Shown here piece after piece: positions 18,109 to 29,756 of a stretch of 64,000 nucleotides of DNA (position 1 is its first letter; each line of letters starts with the position of its first letter). Made by a program: the position numbers and the translations under genes. The stretch covers positions 1,550,001-1,614,000 of the forward strand of contig NZ_CP011994.1 in NCBI RefSeq assembly GCF_001632845.1, read 5' to 3'. Below the pieces are notes generated by a model that saw nothing but the letters and a program-made list of their open reading frames with translations, did not search any database and had not been told where the DNA came from. The DNA is from Ectothiorhodospira sp. BSL-9. GTDB lineage: Bacteria; Pseudomonadota; Gammaproteobacteria; Ectothiorhodospirales; Ectothiorhodospiraceae.

Positions 18109-18714
18109 ATGATCTGCATTGATCTGCTGCGTCATGGCGAACCCACCGGCGGCCTGCGTTACCGGGGCAGCGGGGTGGACGACCCCCTCAGCCAGGAGGG
18201 CTGGCGGCAGATGTGGGAGGCGGTGGGCGGCAAGGCCAATCCCGGCGGCCCCTGGGATCGCCTGGTCAGCTCGCCCATGGCCCGCTGCCAGGGCTTTGCC
18301 GAGCAACTGGCGCAGCGCCTGGGTCTGCCAATGGCCGTCGAACCCGCCCTCAGGGAGGTGGGGTTCGGGGCCTGGGAGGGGCGCAGTCACGAGGACCTCA
18401 AGCTTAATAGCCTGGATGAGTACCTGGCCTTCTTTCAGGACCCTTTGAAACACAGGCCCCAGGGGGCTGAGCCCCTTGGGGAGTTCCGCGGGCGTGTGTC
18501 CGACGCCCTGGCGCGGGTGGAAACCCGTTACCGCGGTCAGCACGTGCTTCTGGTGACCCACGCCGGCGTGATCCGTGCCGGCATCTGCGCAGCCCTGGAT
18601 GTGCCCCTGGAGGCCATGTACCGCATCAAGGTGCCCTATGCGGGCCTGACCCGCCTGCGCCGGGATGAGCGGGGATTGATGCTGGAATTCGTGAATCGCA
18701 CCCGGGTGTCGTGA
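18109..18714 (+). CDS. Histidine phosphatase-family protein (CobC/alpha-ribazole phosphatase-like)
   Basis: A 201-residue branch-2 style phosphoglycerate-mutase-fold phosphatase. The RHG catalytic motif is in DLLRHGEPTGG. The second conserved arginine region is LVSSPMARCQGFAEQLA, the catalytic Glu region is LREVGFGAWEGRS, and the second histidine is in LVTHAGVIRAG. These features match CobC-like enzymes, which dephosphorylate alpha-ribazole phosphate in cobalamin assembly, but the family is promiscuous and no cob genes are nearby. It starts 10 bp after ampE. Confidence 0.85.
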   Translation: MICIDLLRHGEPTGGLRYRGSGVDDPLSQEGWRQMWEAVGGKANPGGPWDRLVSSPMARCQGFAEQLAQRLGLPMAVEPALREVGFGAWEGRSHEDLKLNSLDEYLAFFQDPLKHRPQGAEPLGEFRGRVSDALARVETRYRGQHVLLVTHAGVIRAGICAALDVPLEAMYRIKVPYAGLTRLRRDERGLMLEFVNRTRVS

Positions 18715-18774
18715 AGGGCCGGTCTCCCTTGGCCGTGTTAACCTTCTGGTCTTTCACACTTTCAGGGGATCTTC

Positions 18775-19545
18775 ATGAGTCCATTTCTCAAGACTGCCAT
18801 TGATGCCGCCCTCAAGGCCCAGGGCGTGATCCAGCGCCATTATCGTCAGGGTGTGGAGGTGGAGCTCAAGCCGGACCAGACGCCGGTGACCATCGCCGAC
18901 CTGGAGTCGGAGCAGGCCATCAAATCCGTCCTCTTCGGTGCCTTCCCCGATCATGGTACCTATGGGGAAGAGACCGGCCAGGAGCGCATGGACTCGGAAT
19001 ATCTCTGGTTGATCGACCCCATCGACGGCACCAAGAGCTTTGTGCGTCGTTATCCCTTCTTCTCCACCCAGATCGCCCTGCGTCATGGCGGCGAGCTGGT
19101 GCTGGGTGTATCCAATGCCCCGGAATTCGAGGAGATGGCCTATGCGGCCAAGGGGGAGGGGGCCTTTCTGGGGGAAAAGCCCATACGGGTGAGCAACGTC
19201 ACCACCCTGGAGGACGCCACCCTGTCCCTGGGTAATATCAAGACGCTGGCGGGCGGGCCTGGCTGGCAGGGATTGTCCGGCATCGTGCAGCGGGTGAACC
19301 GTACCCGGGGCTATGGGGATTTTTACCACTACCACCTGCTGGCCTCGGGTCGTATCGACCTGGTGGTGGAGTCGGATGTGAACATCCTGGACATCGCCGC
19401 GCTGGCCGTGGTGGTGCGCGAGGCCGGGGGTGTGTTCACTGATCTTGAGGGGCAGCCACTCACCCTGGAAACCACCAGTGTACTGGCTGCGGCCACACCG
19501 GAACTCCATGCCATTGCCCTGGAGATGCTGAATCGCCAGGCTTGA
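18775..19545 (+). CDS. Inositol monophosphatase-family phosphatase (HisN-like)
   Basis: A 256-residue Mg2+-dependent phosphatase. Metal-ligand motifs seen are GEETG (Glu), WLIDPIDGTKSFVRRYPFF (Asp-Pro-Ile-Asp-Gly-Thr) and VESDVNILDIAALAVVVREAGG (the C-terminal Asp). The sequence around YPFFSTQIALRHGGELVLGV is close to histidinol-phosphatases of the HisN group; 3'-nucleotidase CysQ and SuhB are the alternatives. No his operon is nearby, as is usual for hisN. Convergent with bpt. Confidence 0.85.
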   Translation: MSPFLKTAIDAALKAQGVIQRHYRQGVEVELKPDQTPVTIADLESEQAIKSVLFGAFPDHGTYGEETGQERMDSEYLWLIDPIDGTKSFVRRYPFFSTQIALRHGGELVLGVSNAPEFEEMAYAAKGEGAFLGEKPIRVSNVTTLEDATLSLGNIKTLAGGPGWQGLSGIVQRVNRTRGYGDFYHYHLLASGRIDLVVESDVNILDIAALAVVVREAGGVFTDLEGQPLTLETTSVLAAATPELHAIALEMLNRQA

Positions 19546-19590
19546 ATTGCAGGCCTGAATTGCCGGGCCAGGCCGGCGCTTCCAAGGCCG

Positions 19591-20304
19591 TTAAGGCACC
19601 GGCTTCCAGATCCCGTCCACCAGGCCCTCGGCCGGTTGAAAGCGGATCTTGTAGGCCATTTTGGGTGTCTGCGCGTTCCAGAAACCCAGGTAGACATAGG
19701 GCAGCCCCATGCGTCGGGCTGCCTGCACCTGCCAGAGGATGGCCAGGGTGCCCAGGCTGCGGCTGGCAAGATCCGGGTCGAAATAGGTGTACACCGCTGA
19801 TAACCCGACGGGCACCTGATCCGTGACCGCCACGCCCACCAGTTGCTCGCCCAGACGAAATTCCACCAGCGAGGTCGAGCACCAGTGGCTGGCCACGAAG
19901 CCCCAGTAGCTCTCCGGTGAGGGGTCATCCATGCCCCCTCCATGATGACGGGTATTCACGTAGCGCTCGTATAGCCGGAAATGCTCCAGGTCGAAGGCCG
20001 GTGAGCGGATCTGCACGGTGATGTCCTGATTGCGTGAGGCCACCCGGCGCTGATTGCGATCCGGGCGGAATCGATCCACGGGCAGACGCACCGGAATGCA
20101 GGCATGACAGCCCCGGCACTGATGGCGATACACATGATTGCCGCTGCGACGAAAACCCAGTTCGATCAACCCCCCATACAAGGCCGGATCCATGGGCTGA
20201 TGAGGATCGGCAAACACGCTCACCATGTCCCGATCCCCCAGGTAGGGACATACATCGGGAACGGTGGCGTAAAAGATCAGGGATTCCTTCCGGCGCACAT
20301 GCAC
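19591..20304 (-). CDS. bpt: Aspartate/glutamate leucyl-tRNA-protein transferase Bpt
   Basis: A 237-residue enzyme that adds leucine from Leu-tRNA to proteins with N-terminal Asp or Glu, marking them for ClpAP via ClpS (N-end rule). The family signature CRGCHACIPVRLPVDRF and the DPxLxxRSLGTLAIL-type motif are present. It starts with GTG at 20304, preceded by AAGGAA. A complete intrinsic terminator (20328-20356) lies only 24 nt upstream of this start, so its mRNA must read through a terminator or begin within a very short leader. Confidence 0.93.
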   Translation of the reverse strand: MHVRRKESLIFYATVPDVCPYLGDRDMVSVFADPHQPMDPALYGGLIELGFRRSGNHVYRHQCRGCHACIPVRLPVDRFRPDRNQRRVASRNQDITVQIRSPAFDLEHFRLYERYVNTRHHGGGMDDPSPESYWGFVASHWCSTSLVEFRLGEQLVGVAVTDQVPVGLSAVYTYFDPDLASRSLGTLAILWQVQAARRMGLPYVYLGFWNAQTPKMAYKIRFQPAEGLVDGIWKPVP

Positions 20305-20327
20305 TTTCCGGTGTTTCCTTTGGCGTC

Positions 20328-20356
20328 AAAAAAAGGGCCGCAATGGTGTGCGGCCC
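20328..20356 (-). terminator. Intrinsic terminator/attenuator just upstream of bpt
   Basis: On the minus strand: GGGCCGCA, 6-nt loop, TGCGGCCC, then seven T. The T-run ends 24 nt before the bpt GTG. There is no room for a promoter between them. It either attenuates bpt or ends a short minus-strand RNA made from the metH-bpt intergenic region. Confidence 0.8.
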
Positions 20357-20587
20357 GCAAGTGTGAGGATGGAGAACCCGCAAATCAGTCAGGTATATGG
20401 CCCGGAGGCAGGAGACCCAGAACATGCCTCGCGAACCATGTTACAAGCGTAGGACAGCGCCCTGTTGAAAACTGTGACCTGGATCAGGTGAAAGCCCCGC
20501 ATGGCGCGGGTTTGCGGAGTGTAAAAATCCATTTATTCAAACATGTTATGATATGCGGCTATCTGTGAAGCAACGGGACTGATTTTT
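20357..20587. other. Divergent metH/bpt regulatory region
   Basis: About 230 bp without a coding sequence. It holds a TATGAT at 20547-20552 that could be the metH -10 box (no good -35 found), an imperfect palindrome ACCTGGATCAGGT near 20477-20489, and CAGGAGACC at 20409-20417, which matches the core of the cobalamin-riboswitch B12 box. The rest of the B12 aptamer is not convincing. Confidence 0.4.
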
Positions 20588-24349
<3,762 letters not shown>

Positions 24350-24354
24350 TCGCG

Positions 24355-24391
24355 CCCTCACCCCCGGCCCCTCTCCCCGAGGGGAGAGGGG
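24355..24391. repeat. REP-like palindrome after metH
   Basis: A CCCTCACCCCCGG lead, then CCCCTCTCCCC / GGGGAGAGGGG around a 2-nt loop. It starts 5 bp past the metH stop and could act as its 3' hairpin. Confidence 0.75.
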
Positions 24392-24423
24392 AGAAACTAA
24401 CTGGCTTCGGGGGCAATGAAGCA

Positions 24424-24535
24424 GGCCCTGGGGTGGGTGTGACCTGCGCCGGGTGTCGACCGCAGGGATGCGGTCGTCAAGCCTACAGGGACGTATTCAC
24501 GGCGTCCCGGCGCGGGTCACACCCACCCCAGGGCC
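24424..24535. repeat. Structured repeat with covarying stems, copy 1
   Basis: Outer arms of 30 bp (24424-24453 and 24506-24535) are complementary with one mismatch. An inner hairpin CGACCGCA / TGCGGTCG (24457-24464 and 24469-24476) has a 4-nt loop. Between inner hairpin and right arm lies the core AAGCCTACAGGGACGTATTC. The core recurs at 26241-26366 and 26404-26534 with different, but again self-complementary, stems. It lies between metH and the GNAT-nitrilase gene. Confidence 0.85.
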
Positions 24536-24687
24536 GTCCCGCAAGCCCCCGCCCAAAGCCCACTGCCTGTCTGTCCAGCAAGCTCTCCGTCCCATCTCAG
24601 GGGCGGCCTCGCAAGCCCCCTGTCAACTGCATTTTCCGCTATCCTGATCGGCCACCCAAACCCCATCCTGTGCCGGAGCAATACCCC

Positions 24688-26229
24688 ATGTCGGACGCAC
24701 CAGAATCGGACCACGACGAACACCGCCTTACCCTGCGCAACACGCGCCTCGATGACTACAAGGACATCGAAGAAATCATGGAGGCGGTATACCAGGGCCT
24801 GGATGGCGCCTGGACCCGGGAACAGTTCGAATCCCAGATACAACGCTTCCCCGAAGGCCAGATCTGCATCGAGGACAACGGCAAGGTCGTGGCCGCCGCC
24901 ATCAGCCTCATCGTCGACTACCGCCGCTGGGGCGACCGGCACCGCTACTGGGAAATCACCGGCAAAGGCTACCTCACCACCCACGACCCCGACGGCGACA
25001 CCCTCTACGGCGTCGACGTCTTCGTACACCCCGAATACCGCGGCCTGCGCCTGGGTCGCCGCCTCTACGACGCCCGCAAGGAAGTGTGCGAAAAGCTCAA
25101 CCTCCGCGCCATCGTCGCCGGCGGCCGCATCCCGGGTTACTACAACCACCGGGAAGAAATGAGCCCGCAACAATACGTGGAACTGGTCAAATCCAAGGAG
25201 ATCATCGACCCGGTGCTCACCTTCCAGCTCTCCAACGACTTCCACGTGCGCCGGATCATCAACGACTACCTGCCCGACGACAAGGAATCCCAGGCCTACG
25301 CCACCCTGCTCGAATGGATCAACATCTACTACGATGAAAAGGAAAAACTCATCGGCGGCAGCAAGCAGATGGTCCGGGTGGGCGCCGTGCAATGGCAGAT
25401 GCGGCCGCTGCACTCCCTGGATGACCTGCTCCAGCAAGTGGAATACTTCGTCGACGCCGTCTCCGGCTACCAGTCCGACATCATCCTCTTCCCCGAATTC
25501 TTCAACGGCCCCCTGATGGCCCAGTTCAACCAGGAAAACACCGCCGAAGCCGTACGCCACCTGGCCGAATACACCGAGCCCCTGCGCCAGGAAATGGTCA
25601 AGCTCGCGCTGTCCTACAACATCAACATCATCGCCGGCAGCATGCCCGAGTACGAAGACCAGGAACTGCGCAACGTCTCCTACCTGTGCCGACGCGACGG
25701 CAGCTGGGACAAACAATACAAACTGCACATCACCCCCGACGAACGCGCCTACTGGGGCCTGCGCGGCGGCAACGACGTGCGCATCTTCGACACCGACTTC
25801 GGCAAGATCGGCATCCTCATCTGCTACGACGTGGAATTCCCCGAACTGCCCCGCATCCTCGCCGAACAAGGCCTGCAGGTACTCTTCGTCCCCTTCTGGA
25901 CCGACACCAAGAACGCCTACCTGCGCGTGCGCCGCTGCGCCCAGGCCCGCGCCATCGAAAACGAATGCTACGTGGTCATCTCCGGCAGCGTCGGCAACCT
26001 GCCGCGGGTGGAAAACATGGACATGCAATACTCCCAGGCCGCCGTATTCACCCCCTCCGACTTCGCCTTCCCCCACGACGCCGTGGCCGCCGAAGCCACC
26101 CCCAACACCGAAATGACCCTCATCGCCGACCTGGACCTGGACAACCTCAAGGAACTGCGCACCCACGGCAGCGTCCGCAACCTGGTCGACCGCCGCCTCG
26201 ACCTCTACAGCGTCCGCTGGAAACGCTGA
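24688..26229 (+). CDS. Fused GNAT acetyltransferase - carbon-nitrogen hydrolase
   Basis: A 513-residue two-domain protein. Residues about 15-190 form a GNAT fold (LTLRNTRLDDYKDIEEIM, then VDVFVHPEYRGLRLGRRLYDAR for acetyl-CoA binding). Residues about 228-510 form a nitrilase-superfamily amidase with the catalytic triad in LFPEFFNG (Glu), YKLHITPDE (Lys) and LICYDVEFPEL (Cys). This fusion is a recognised, broadly distributed family whose substrate is not established. The start is ATG 24688 after GGAGCAATACCCC. An upstream extension of the frame runs through repeat DNA and is not coding. Confidence 0.9.
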   Translation: MSDAPESDHDEHRLTLRNTRLDDYKDIEEIMEAVYQGLDGAWTREQFESQIQRFPEGQICIEDNGKVVAAAISLIVDYRRWGDRHRYWEITGKGYLTTHDPDGDTLYGVDVFVHPEYRGLRLGRRLYDARKEVCEKLNLRAIVAGGRIPGYYNHREEMSPQQYVELVKSKEIIDPVLTFQLSNDFHVRRIINDYLPDDKESQAYATLLEWINIYYDEKEKLIGGSKQMVRVGAVQWQMRPLHSLDDLLQQVEYFVDAVSGYQSDIILFPEFFNGPLMAQFNQENTAEAVRHLAEYTEPLRQEMVKLALSYNINIIAGSMPEYEDQELRNVSYLCRRDGSWDKQYKLHITPDERAYWGLRGGNDVRIFDTDFGKIGILICYDVEFPELPRILAEQGLQVLFVPFWTDTKNAYLRVRRCAQARAIENECYVVISGSVGNLPRVENMDMQYSQAAVFTPSDFAFPHDAVAAEATPNTEMTLIADLDLDNLKELRTHGSVRNLVDRRLDLYSVRWKR

Positions 26230-26240
26230 GGGCCCAAAGC

Positions 26241-26366
26241 CCCCCAGTAGGGCCCCAATGTATCCGGGCCAGTCGGGGTGGGGTATTCCTTGGAGCGGGT
26301 GTCAGCCGCAGGAAGCGGCTGCTCAAGCCTGCATGGACGTATTCACGGCGACCCGCGGAGGGAGAA
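26241..26366. repeat. Structured repeat, copy 2 (tandem duplicate)
   Basis: 26241-26359 is nearly identical (two mismatches in 119 bp) to 26404-26522, so the element was duplicated in tandem with a 163-bp period. The inner hairpin is CAGCCGC / GCGGCTG (26303-26309 and 26315-26321). The core AAGCCTGCATGGACGTATTC follows. The outer stem is only partly preserved because the right flank differs from copy 3. Confidence 0.85.
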
Positions 26367-26403
26367 CCCCCACGCTAAATGGCGCCCCGAATCCTGATAG
26401 CCA

Positions 26404-26534
26404 CCCCCAGTAGGGCCCCAATGTATCCGGGCCAGTCGGGGTGGGGTATTCCTTGGAGCGGGTGTCAGCCGCGGGAAGCGGCTGCTCAAGCCTACATGGA
26501 CGTATTCACGGCGACCCGCGGAAAGGGATACCCC
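26404..26534. repeat. Structured repeat, copy 3
   Basis: The outer stem pairs 26443-26463 with 26514-26534 (17 of 21 positions identical to the complement, with G-U pairs at some of the rest). The inner hairpin is CAGCCGC / GCGGCTG (26466-26472 and 26478-26484). The shared core AAGCCTACATGGACGTATTC follows. It ends 31 bp from the stop codon of the convergent FKBP gene. Confidence 0.85.
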
Positions 26535-26564
26535 GCACCAACAGGCCTGCCACCCGGATCAATC

Positions 26565-27152
26565 TCACCGCCCCAGTCCAGGCACCGTCTCCTGCATCGG
26601 ATCAAACACCTCCTCAACCACCTCAACCGGCCCCAGCACCTCCAGCAACACCAACTCAAAGACCAACGTCTCCCCCGGACCAATCACATCCCCAGCCCGC
26701 CCAGGCCCATAAGCCAGATTGTAAGGCACCACCAACCGCACCTCACTCCCAGCCGGCAGATTCACCAACGCCTCCCGCCAGCCCGGAATCGTATCCTCCA
26801 CCGCCACCACCGCCGGCAACTCCCGACGATACGAACTATCAAAGACACGACCATCCAGATGCATCCCCCGGTAATGCACCAACACCCGATCATCCCGCTC
26901 CGGCACCGGCCCATCCCCCAACTCCAGCACCTCCACCTGCAAACCACTGGACAACGTCACCACCCCCGGCCGAGCCGCATTCGCCGACCGGTACGCATCC
27001 CCCTCCTCAATATTCAACTCCGCCAACAACCGCTCATCCTCCTGCTGCTCCGGCGTCAACCCACAACTGCGCGCCCCCACAAAAATAAGCACCAGCGAAA
27101 TCAGACTGACCACCGCCAGAAACAGCACATTACGCAACAGCGAAACAAGCAT
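26565..27152 (-). CDS. Membrane-anchored FKBP-type peptidyl-prolyl isomerase
   Basis: A 195-residue protein: an N-terminal uncleaved signal anchor (about residues 5-27, VLFLAVVSLISLVLIFVG) then a short helical linker and an FKBP domain at about residues 65-170. Active-site features present are VLVHYRGMHLDGRVFDSSY, IPGWREALVNLPAGSEVRLVVP and YGPGRAGDVIGPGETLVFEL. It probably assists folding of envelope proteins in the periplasm. The C-terminal tail VEEVFDPMQETVP is not part of the fold. It lies directly downstream of the SDR gene and may be co-transcribed with it. Confidence 0.9.
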   Translation of the reverse strand: MLVSLLRNVLFLAVVSLISLVLIFVGARSCGLTPEQQEDERLLAELNIEEGDAYRSANAARPGVVTLSSGLQVEVLELGDGPVPERDDRVLVHYRGMHLDGRVFDSSYRRELPAVVAVEDTIPGWREALVNLPAGSEVRLVVPYNLAYGPGRAGDVIGPGETLVFELVLLEVLGPVEVVEEVFDPMQETVPGLGR

Positions 27153-27169
27153 CGTCAGCGCCCCAGCCC

Positions 27170-27865
27170 CTACCAGGGAATATCCGCTCCATTGATATCC
27201 ATGAACCGCCCCGCATCCGCCGGCGTGATGTCATCCATCAACCCCCGCAGCGCCGTCGCACTCTCCGTCACCGTCATCTCCGCACTGGGCCCCCCCATAT
27301 CCGTCAGCACCCAACCCGGATGCATCGCCACCACCGTGATCCCGCGCGGCTGCAGATCCAGCGCCGCACTGGCCACCACCGCATTCAAGGCCGCCTTCGT
27401 GGAGCGATACACATACAACCCACCCGAACCATTGTCCGCGATGCTGCCCATCTTGCTGGTAATGTTCACCATCAAGCGCCGATCACTCGCAGCCACCCGA
27501 TCCACCAGCGCCTCCATCATCTTCAGCGGCGCCACCGTATTCACCCGTAAGGTGTCCAGCCAGGCCTCCACATCCGTATCGCCAAAGGGCGTTGTCGGAC
27601 CAAAGGCCCCCGCGTTATTGATCAGGATATCCAGCGGCGTATCCCCCAGCATGTCCACCATGGCCTGGATCTGCGCCGGGTTGGTCACATCCAGCGGATG
27701 CAGGCTCACCTGTCCCTGCTTGCTGGCCGCCAACCGGCTCAGATCCCGTGCGCCCTCCGGATTGCGGCAACAGGCAAACACCCGAAAACCGGCATCCGCG
27801 AACTGACGGGTCATTTCCAGGCCAATACCACGGTTGGCCCCAGTGATGAGTACGGTTTCAGACAT
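27170..27865 (-). CDS. Short-chain dehydrogenase/reductase (C-factor-like)
   Basis: A 231-residue classical SDR. The NAD(P)-binding motif is TGANRGIG, the structural motif NNAG is in ILINNAGAFGP, and the catalytic Tyr and Lys are in YVYRSTKAAL with the upstream Ser in ITSKMGS. The overall pattern is close to the CsgA/C-factor subgroup; substrate unknown. The start is ATG 27865 with GGGAGGA nine bases upstream. The longer frame from a TTG upstream has no ribosome-binding site. Divergent from the receiver/coiled-coil gene. Confidence 0.9.
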   Translation of the reverse strand: MSETVLITGANRGIGLEMTRQFADAGFRVFACCRNPEGARDLSRLAASKQGQVSLHPLDVTNPAQIQAMVDMLGDTPLDILINNAGAFGPTTPFGDTDVEAWLDTLRVNTVAPLKMMEALVDRVAASDRRLMVNITSKMGSIADNGSGGLYVYRSTKAALNAVVASAALDLQPRGITVVAMHPGWVLTDMGGPSAEMTVTESATALRGLMDDITPADAGRFMDINGADIPW

Positions 27866-28054
27866 GTCAGACAATCCTCCCAGATGGAATATGATGGCCG
27901 TGATGATGAACCGCCCCGGTGCCGCTATCAAGGCGCCGACGAAAGGAAGCGCCGACCAGACTGTCAGGCCGCGCCCCCGCCGGGGTTACGGCTAAACTTG
28001 CACCGGGGCATACTGGACACCAAAACAACCACCGTGAAACAGGGGGAAGCGCCA

Positions 28055-29614
28055 ATGACCTCACCAGCCGATACCAGCGGCCCGCAGGACGACGCACCAC
28101 TGATTCTGGTGGTGGACGACTCCCGCGTGATGCGCCAGGCGCTCAACAAGATCCTGCGGCGGCGCTACCAGGTGGTGGATGCCCCCGATGGCATGGAGGC
28201 CTGGACCCTGCTGGAGCAGAATCCCGGCATCGCCTGCGTGTTCACCGACCTCTCCATGCCCCAGCTGGATGGTTACGGCCTGCTGCAGCGCATCCGCGAG
28301 AGTGACGACGCCCGCCTCAAGTCCCTCCCCGTGATCATCGTCACCGGCAACGAGGACGACGAAGGCACCCGGCGCAAGGCCGCCGAGCGCGGCGCCAACG
28401 GCGTGGTGATGAAACCCTTTCGCGCCGACCATGTGCTGAAGACCACCGAGCAACTGCTGGCAGGAGGAGAAACGGCCCCCGCAGCGACCGCCCCCGCCCC
28501 CAAGGCGGAGCCCGCACCCCGGCCCGCTGCCGAACCCCATCCGGACACAGCTGCTCTGGCGGCCGCCCAGACCGAAATCAAGACCCTGCGCGAACAACTG
28601 GAACATGCCCAGACCCAGGCCCGGTCCGCCGTCAAGGAGCGGGAGCGGCTGCAGGGCGACATGCACCAACTGCGTACCGAACTCATGCTGCGCCAGCAGA
28701 CCTCGGACGAACGCGACGCCAAGGACCGCATCGCCGCCCTGGAGGCCGACCTGGCCAAGGAGCGCGAGGCCCTGGAAGAGGCCCAACGGGCCAACGGACA
28801 GCTACGCACCCGCCTGCACGAACAACAGGAGCAGGCTGAACTTGGCCGGGAGCGCATGGAGGGGCTGCAAGGGGAATTGCAGGAAGCCTCCGCCCAACTG
28901 CTGGAGCGGGATTCCCAGACCCGGGAGGCCTCGGCGGCCCGGGATCAGGCCCAGGGAGAACTCCACGCCCTGCGCCAGGAGCTTGAGCAAATGCGTCAGG
29001 AGCCTGCCGAGGGGGACGCCGACGAGGTGCGCCGCCTCAAGGCCGAACTGGAATCCGCCCGGGAACGCACCGGGGCCGCCGAACGGGCCCTGGCCAGCTC
29101 CAACGGCAGAGCCTCCGGAGAATCGCAGGGTAATCTCCAGGCCCGTGCGGAGGCTGCGGAACTGGCCCGGCTGCAGGTGGAGGACGAACTGGTGCAGGCC
29201 ATCTCGCGCGTGGAGCGCATGGAACAGGAGCGGGAGGCCTCCCAGGGTGAATTGCGTGCCCTGCGCGGCGAACTGAACCTCATGGAGAAAAGGCAACAGC
29301 AACTGGAACGCCAGGAAGCGGAAAAGCGCAAGCACCTGGAGGCACAACTCGCCGAGGCCCTGGACGCCCTGGAAAGCTCCGTCTCCCGGGGAGACGAGAA
29401 GGCCGCGTCCCAACAGCCCGCCCAGCCTGTGGCCGACCCCGCCCCCGCCCCCACACCGAAACCGTCCGCCACCCAAAGCGCCCGCGACACCTCGGTGCAT
29501 CGCTGGGAGGAAAACCAGCAACGCCGCCGATTCCAGCGCAACCTGGCACTGGCCGGTGTGGGTGTCGTCGCGCTGATGCTGCTGGCCTTTTTCCTGGGCG
29601 GGGCGCTGCTGTAG
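28055..29614 (+). CDS. Receiver domain - long coiled coil - C-terminal membrane anchor protein
   Basis: 519 residues. Residues about 16-140 are a CheY-like receiver with the acidic pair VVDDSR, phospho-acceptor Asp in CVFTDLSMP, Thr in VIIVTGNED and Lys in GVVMKPF. An Ala/Pro-rich linker leads to some 300 residues of Glu/Gln/Arg/Leu-rich heptads (about 170-460), then a Pro/Ala linker and a single C-terminal hydrophobic segment (ALAGVGVVALMLLAFFLGGALL). No output enzyme domain is recognisable. A tail-anchored receiver on a long coiled coil could act as a phosphorylation-responsive scaffold. The HDOD gene follows after 142 bp. Confidence 0.82.
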   Translation: MTSPADTSGPQDDAPLILVVDDSRVMRQALNKILRRRYQVVDAPDGMEAWTLLEQNPGIACVFTDLSMPQLDGYGLLQRIRESDDARLKSLPVIIVTGNEDDEGTRRKAAERGANGVVMKPFRADHVLKTTEQLLAGGETAPAATAPAPKAEPAPRPAAEPHPDTAALAAAQTEIKTLREQLEHAQTQARSAVKERERLQGDMHQLRTELMLRQQTSDERDAKDRIAALEADLAKEREALEEAQRANGQLRTRLHEQQEQAELGRERMEGLQGELQEASAQLLERDSQTREASAARDQAQGELHALRQELEQMRQEPAEGDADEVRRLKAELESARERTGAAERALASSNGRASGESQGNLQARAEAAELARLQVEDELVQAISRVERMEQEREASQGELRALRGELNLMEKRQQQLERQEAEKRKHLEAQLAEALDALESSVSRGDEKAASQQPAQPVADPAPAPTPKPSATQSARDTSVHRWEENQQRRRFQRNLALAGVGVVALMLLAFFLGGALL

Positions 29615-29756
29615 GTCTTCCGGTTGGGCTCCCCGGTGCTATTGGGCAAACCTGAGGGTGTATGATGGCGACAGGTGCCTGCGGGCAGCGTGATCTGGTC
29701 TATCATCCAGAGAAGCCTGCCCGCTCACGCTTGGCAGTGGAGAACCGGGAGATGGC

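Noticed and set aside
20340..20430. Full cobalamin riboswitch for metH
   Set aside because: Only the B12-box core and an AGTCAGG piece match. The long middle arm and peripheral helices are missing, and the GC hairpin there is better explained as a minus-strand terminator. Kept only as a low-interest observation.
26379..27806. Plus-strand frame of 475 codons opposite the FKBP and SDR genes
   Set aside because: The translation is Pro/Arg/His-rich, begins within a repeat, and is antisense to two clear enzymes.
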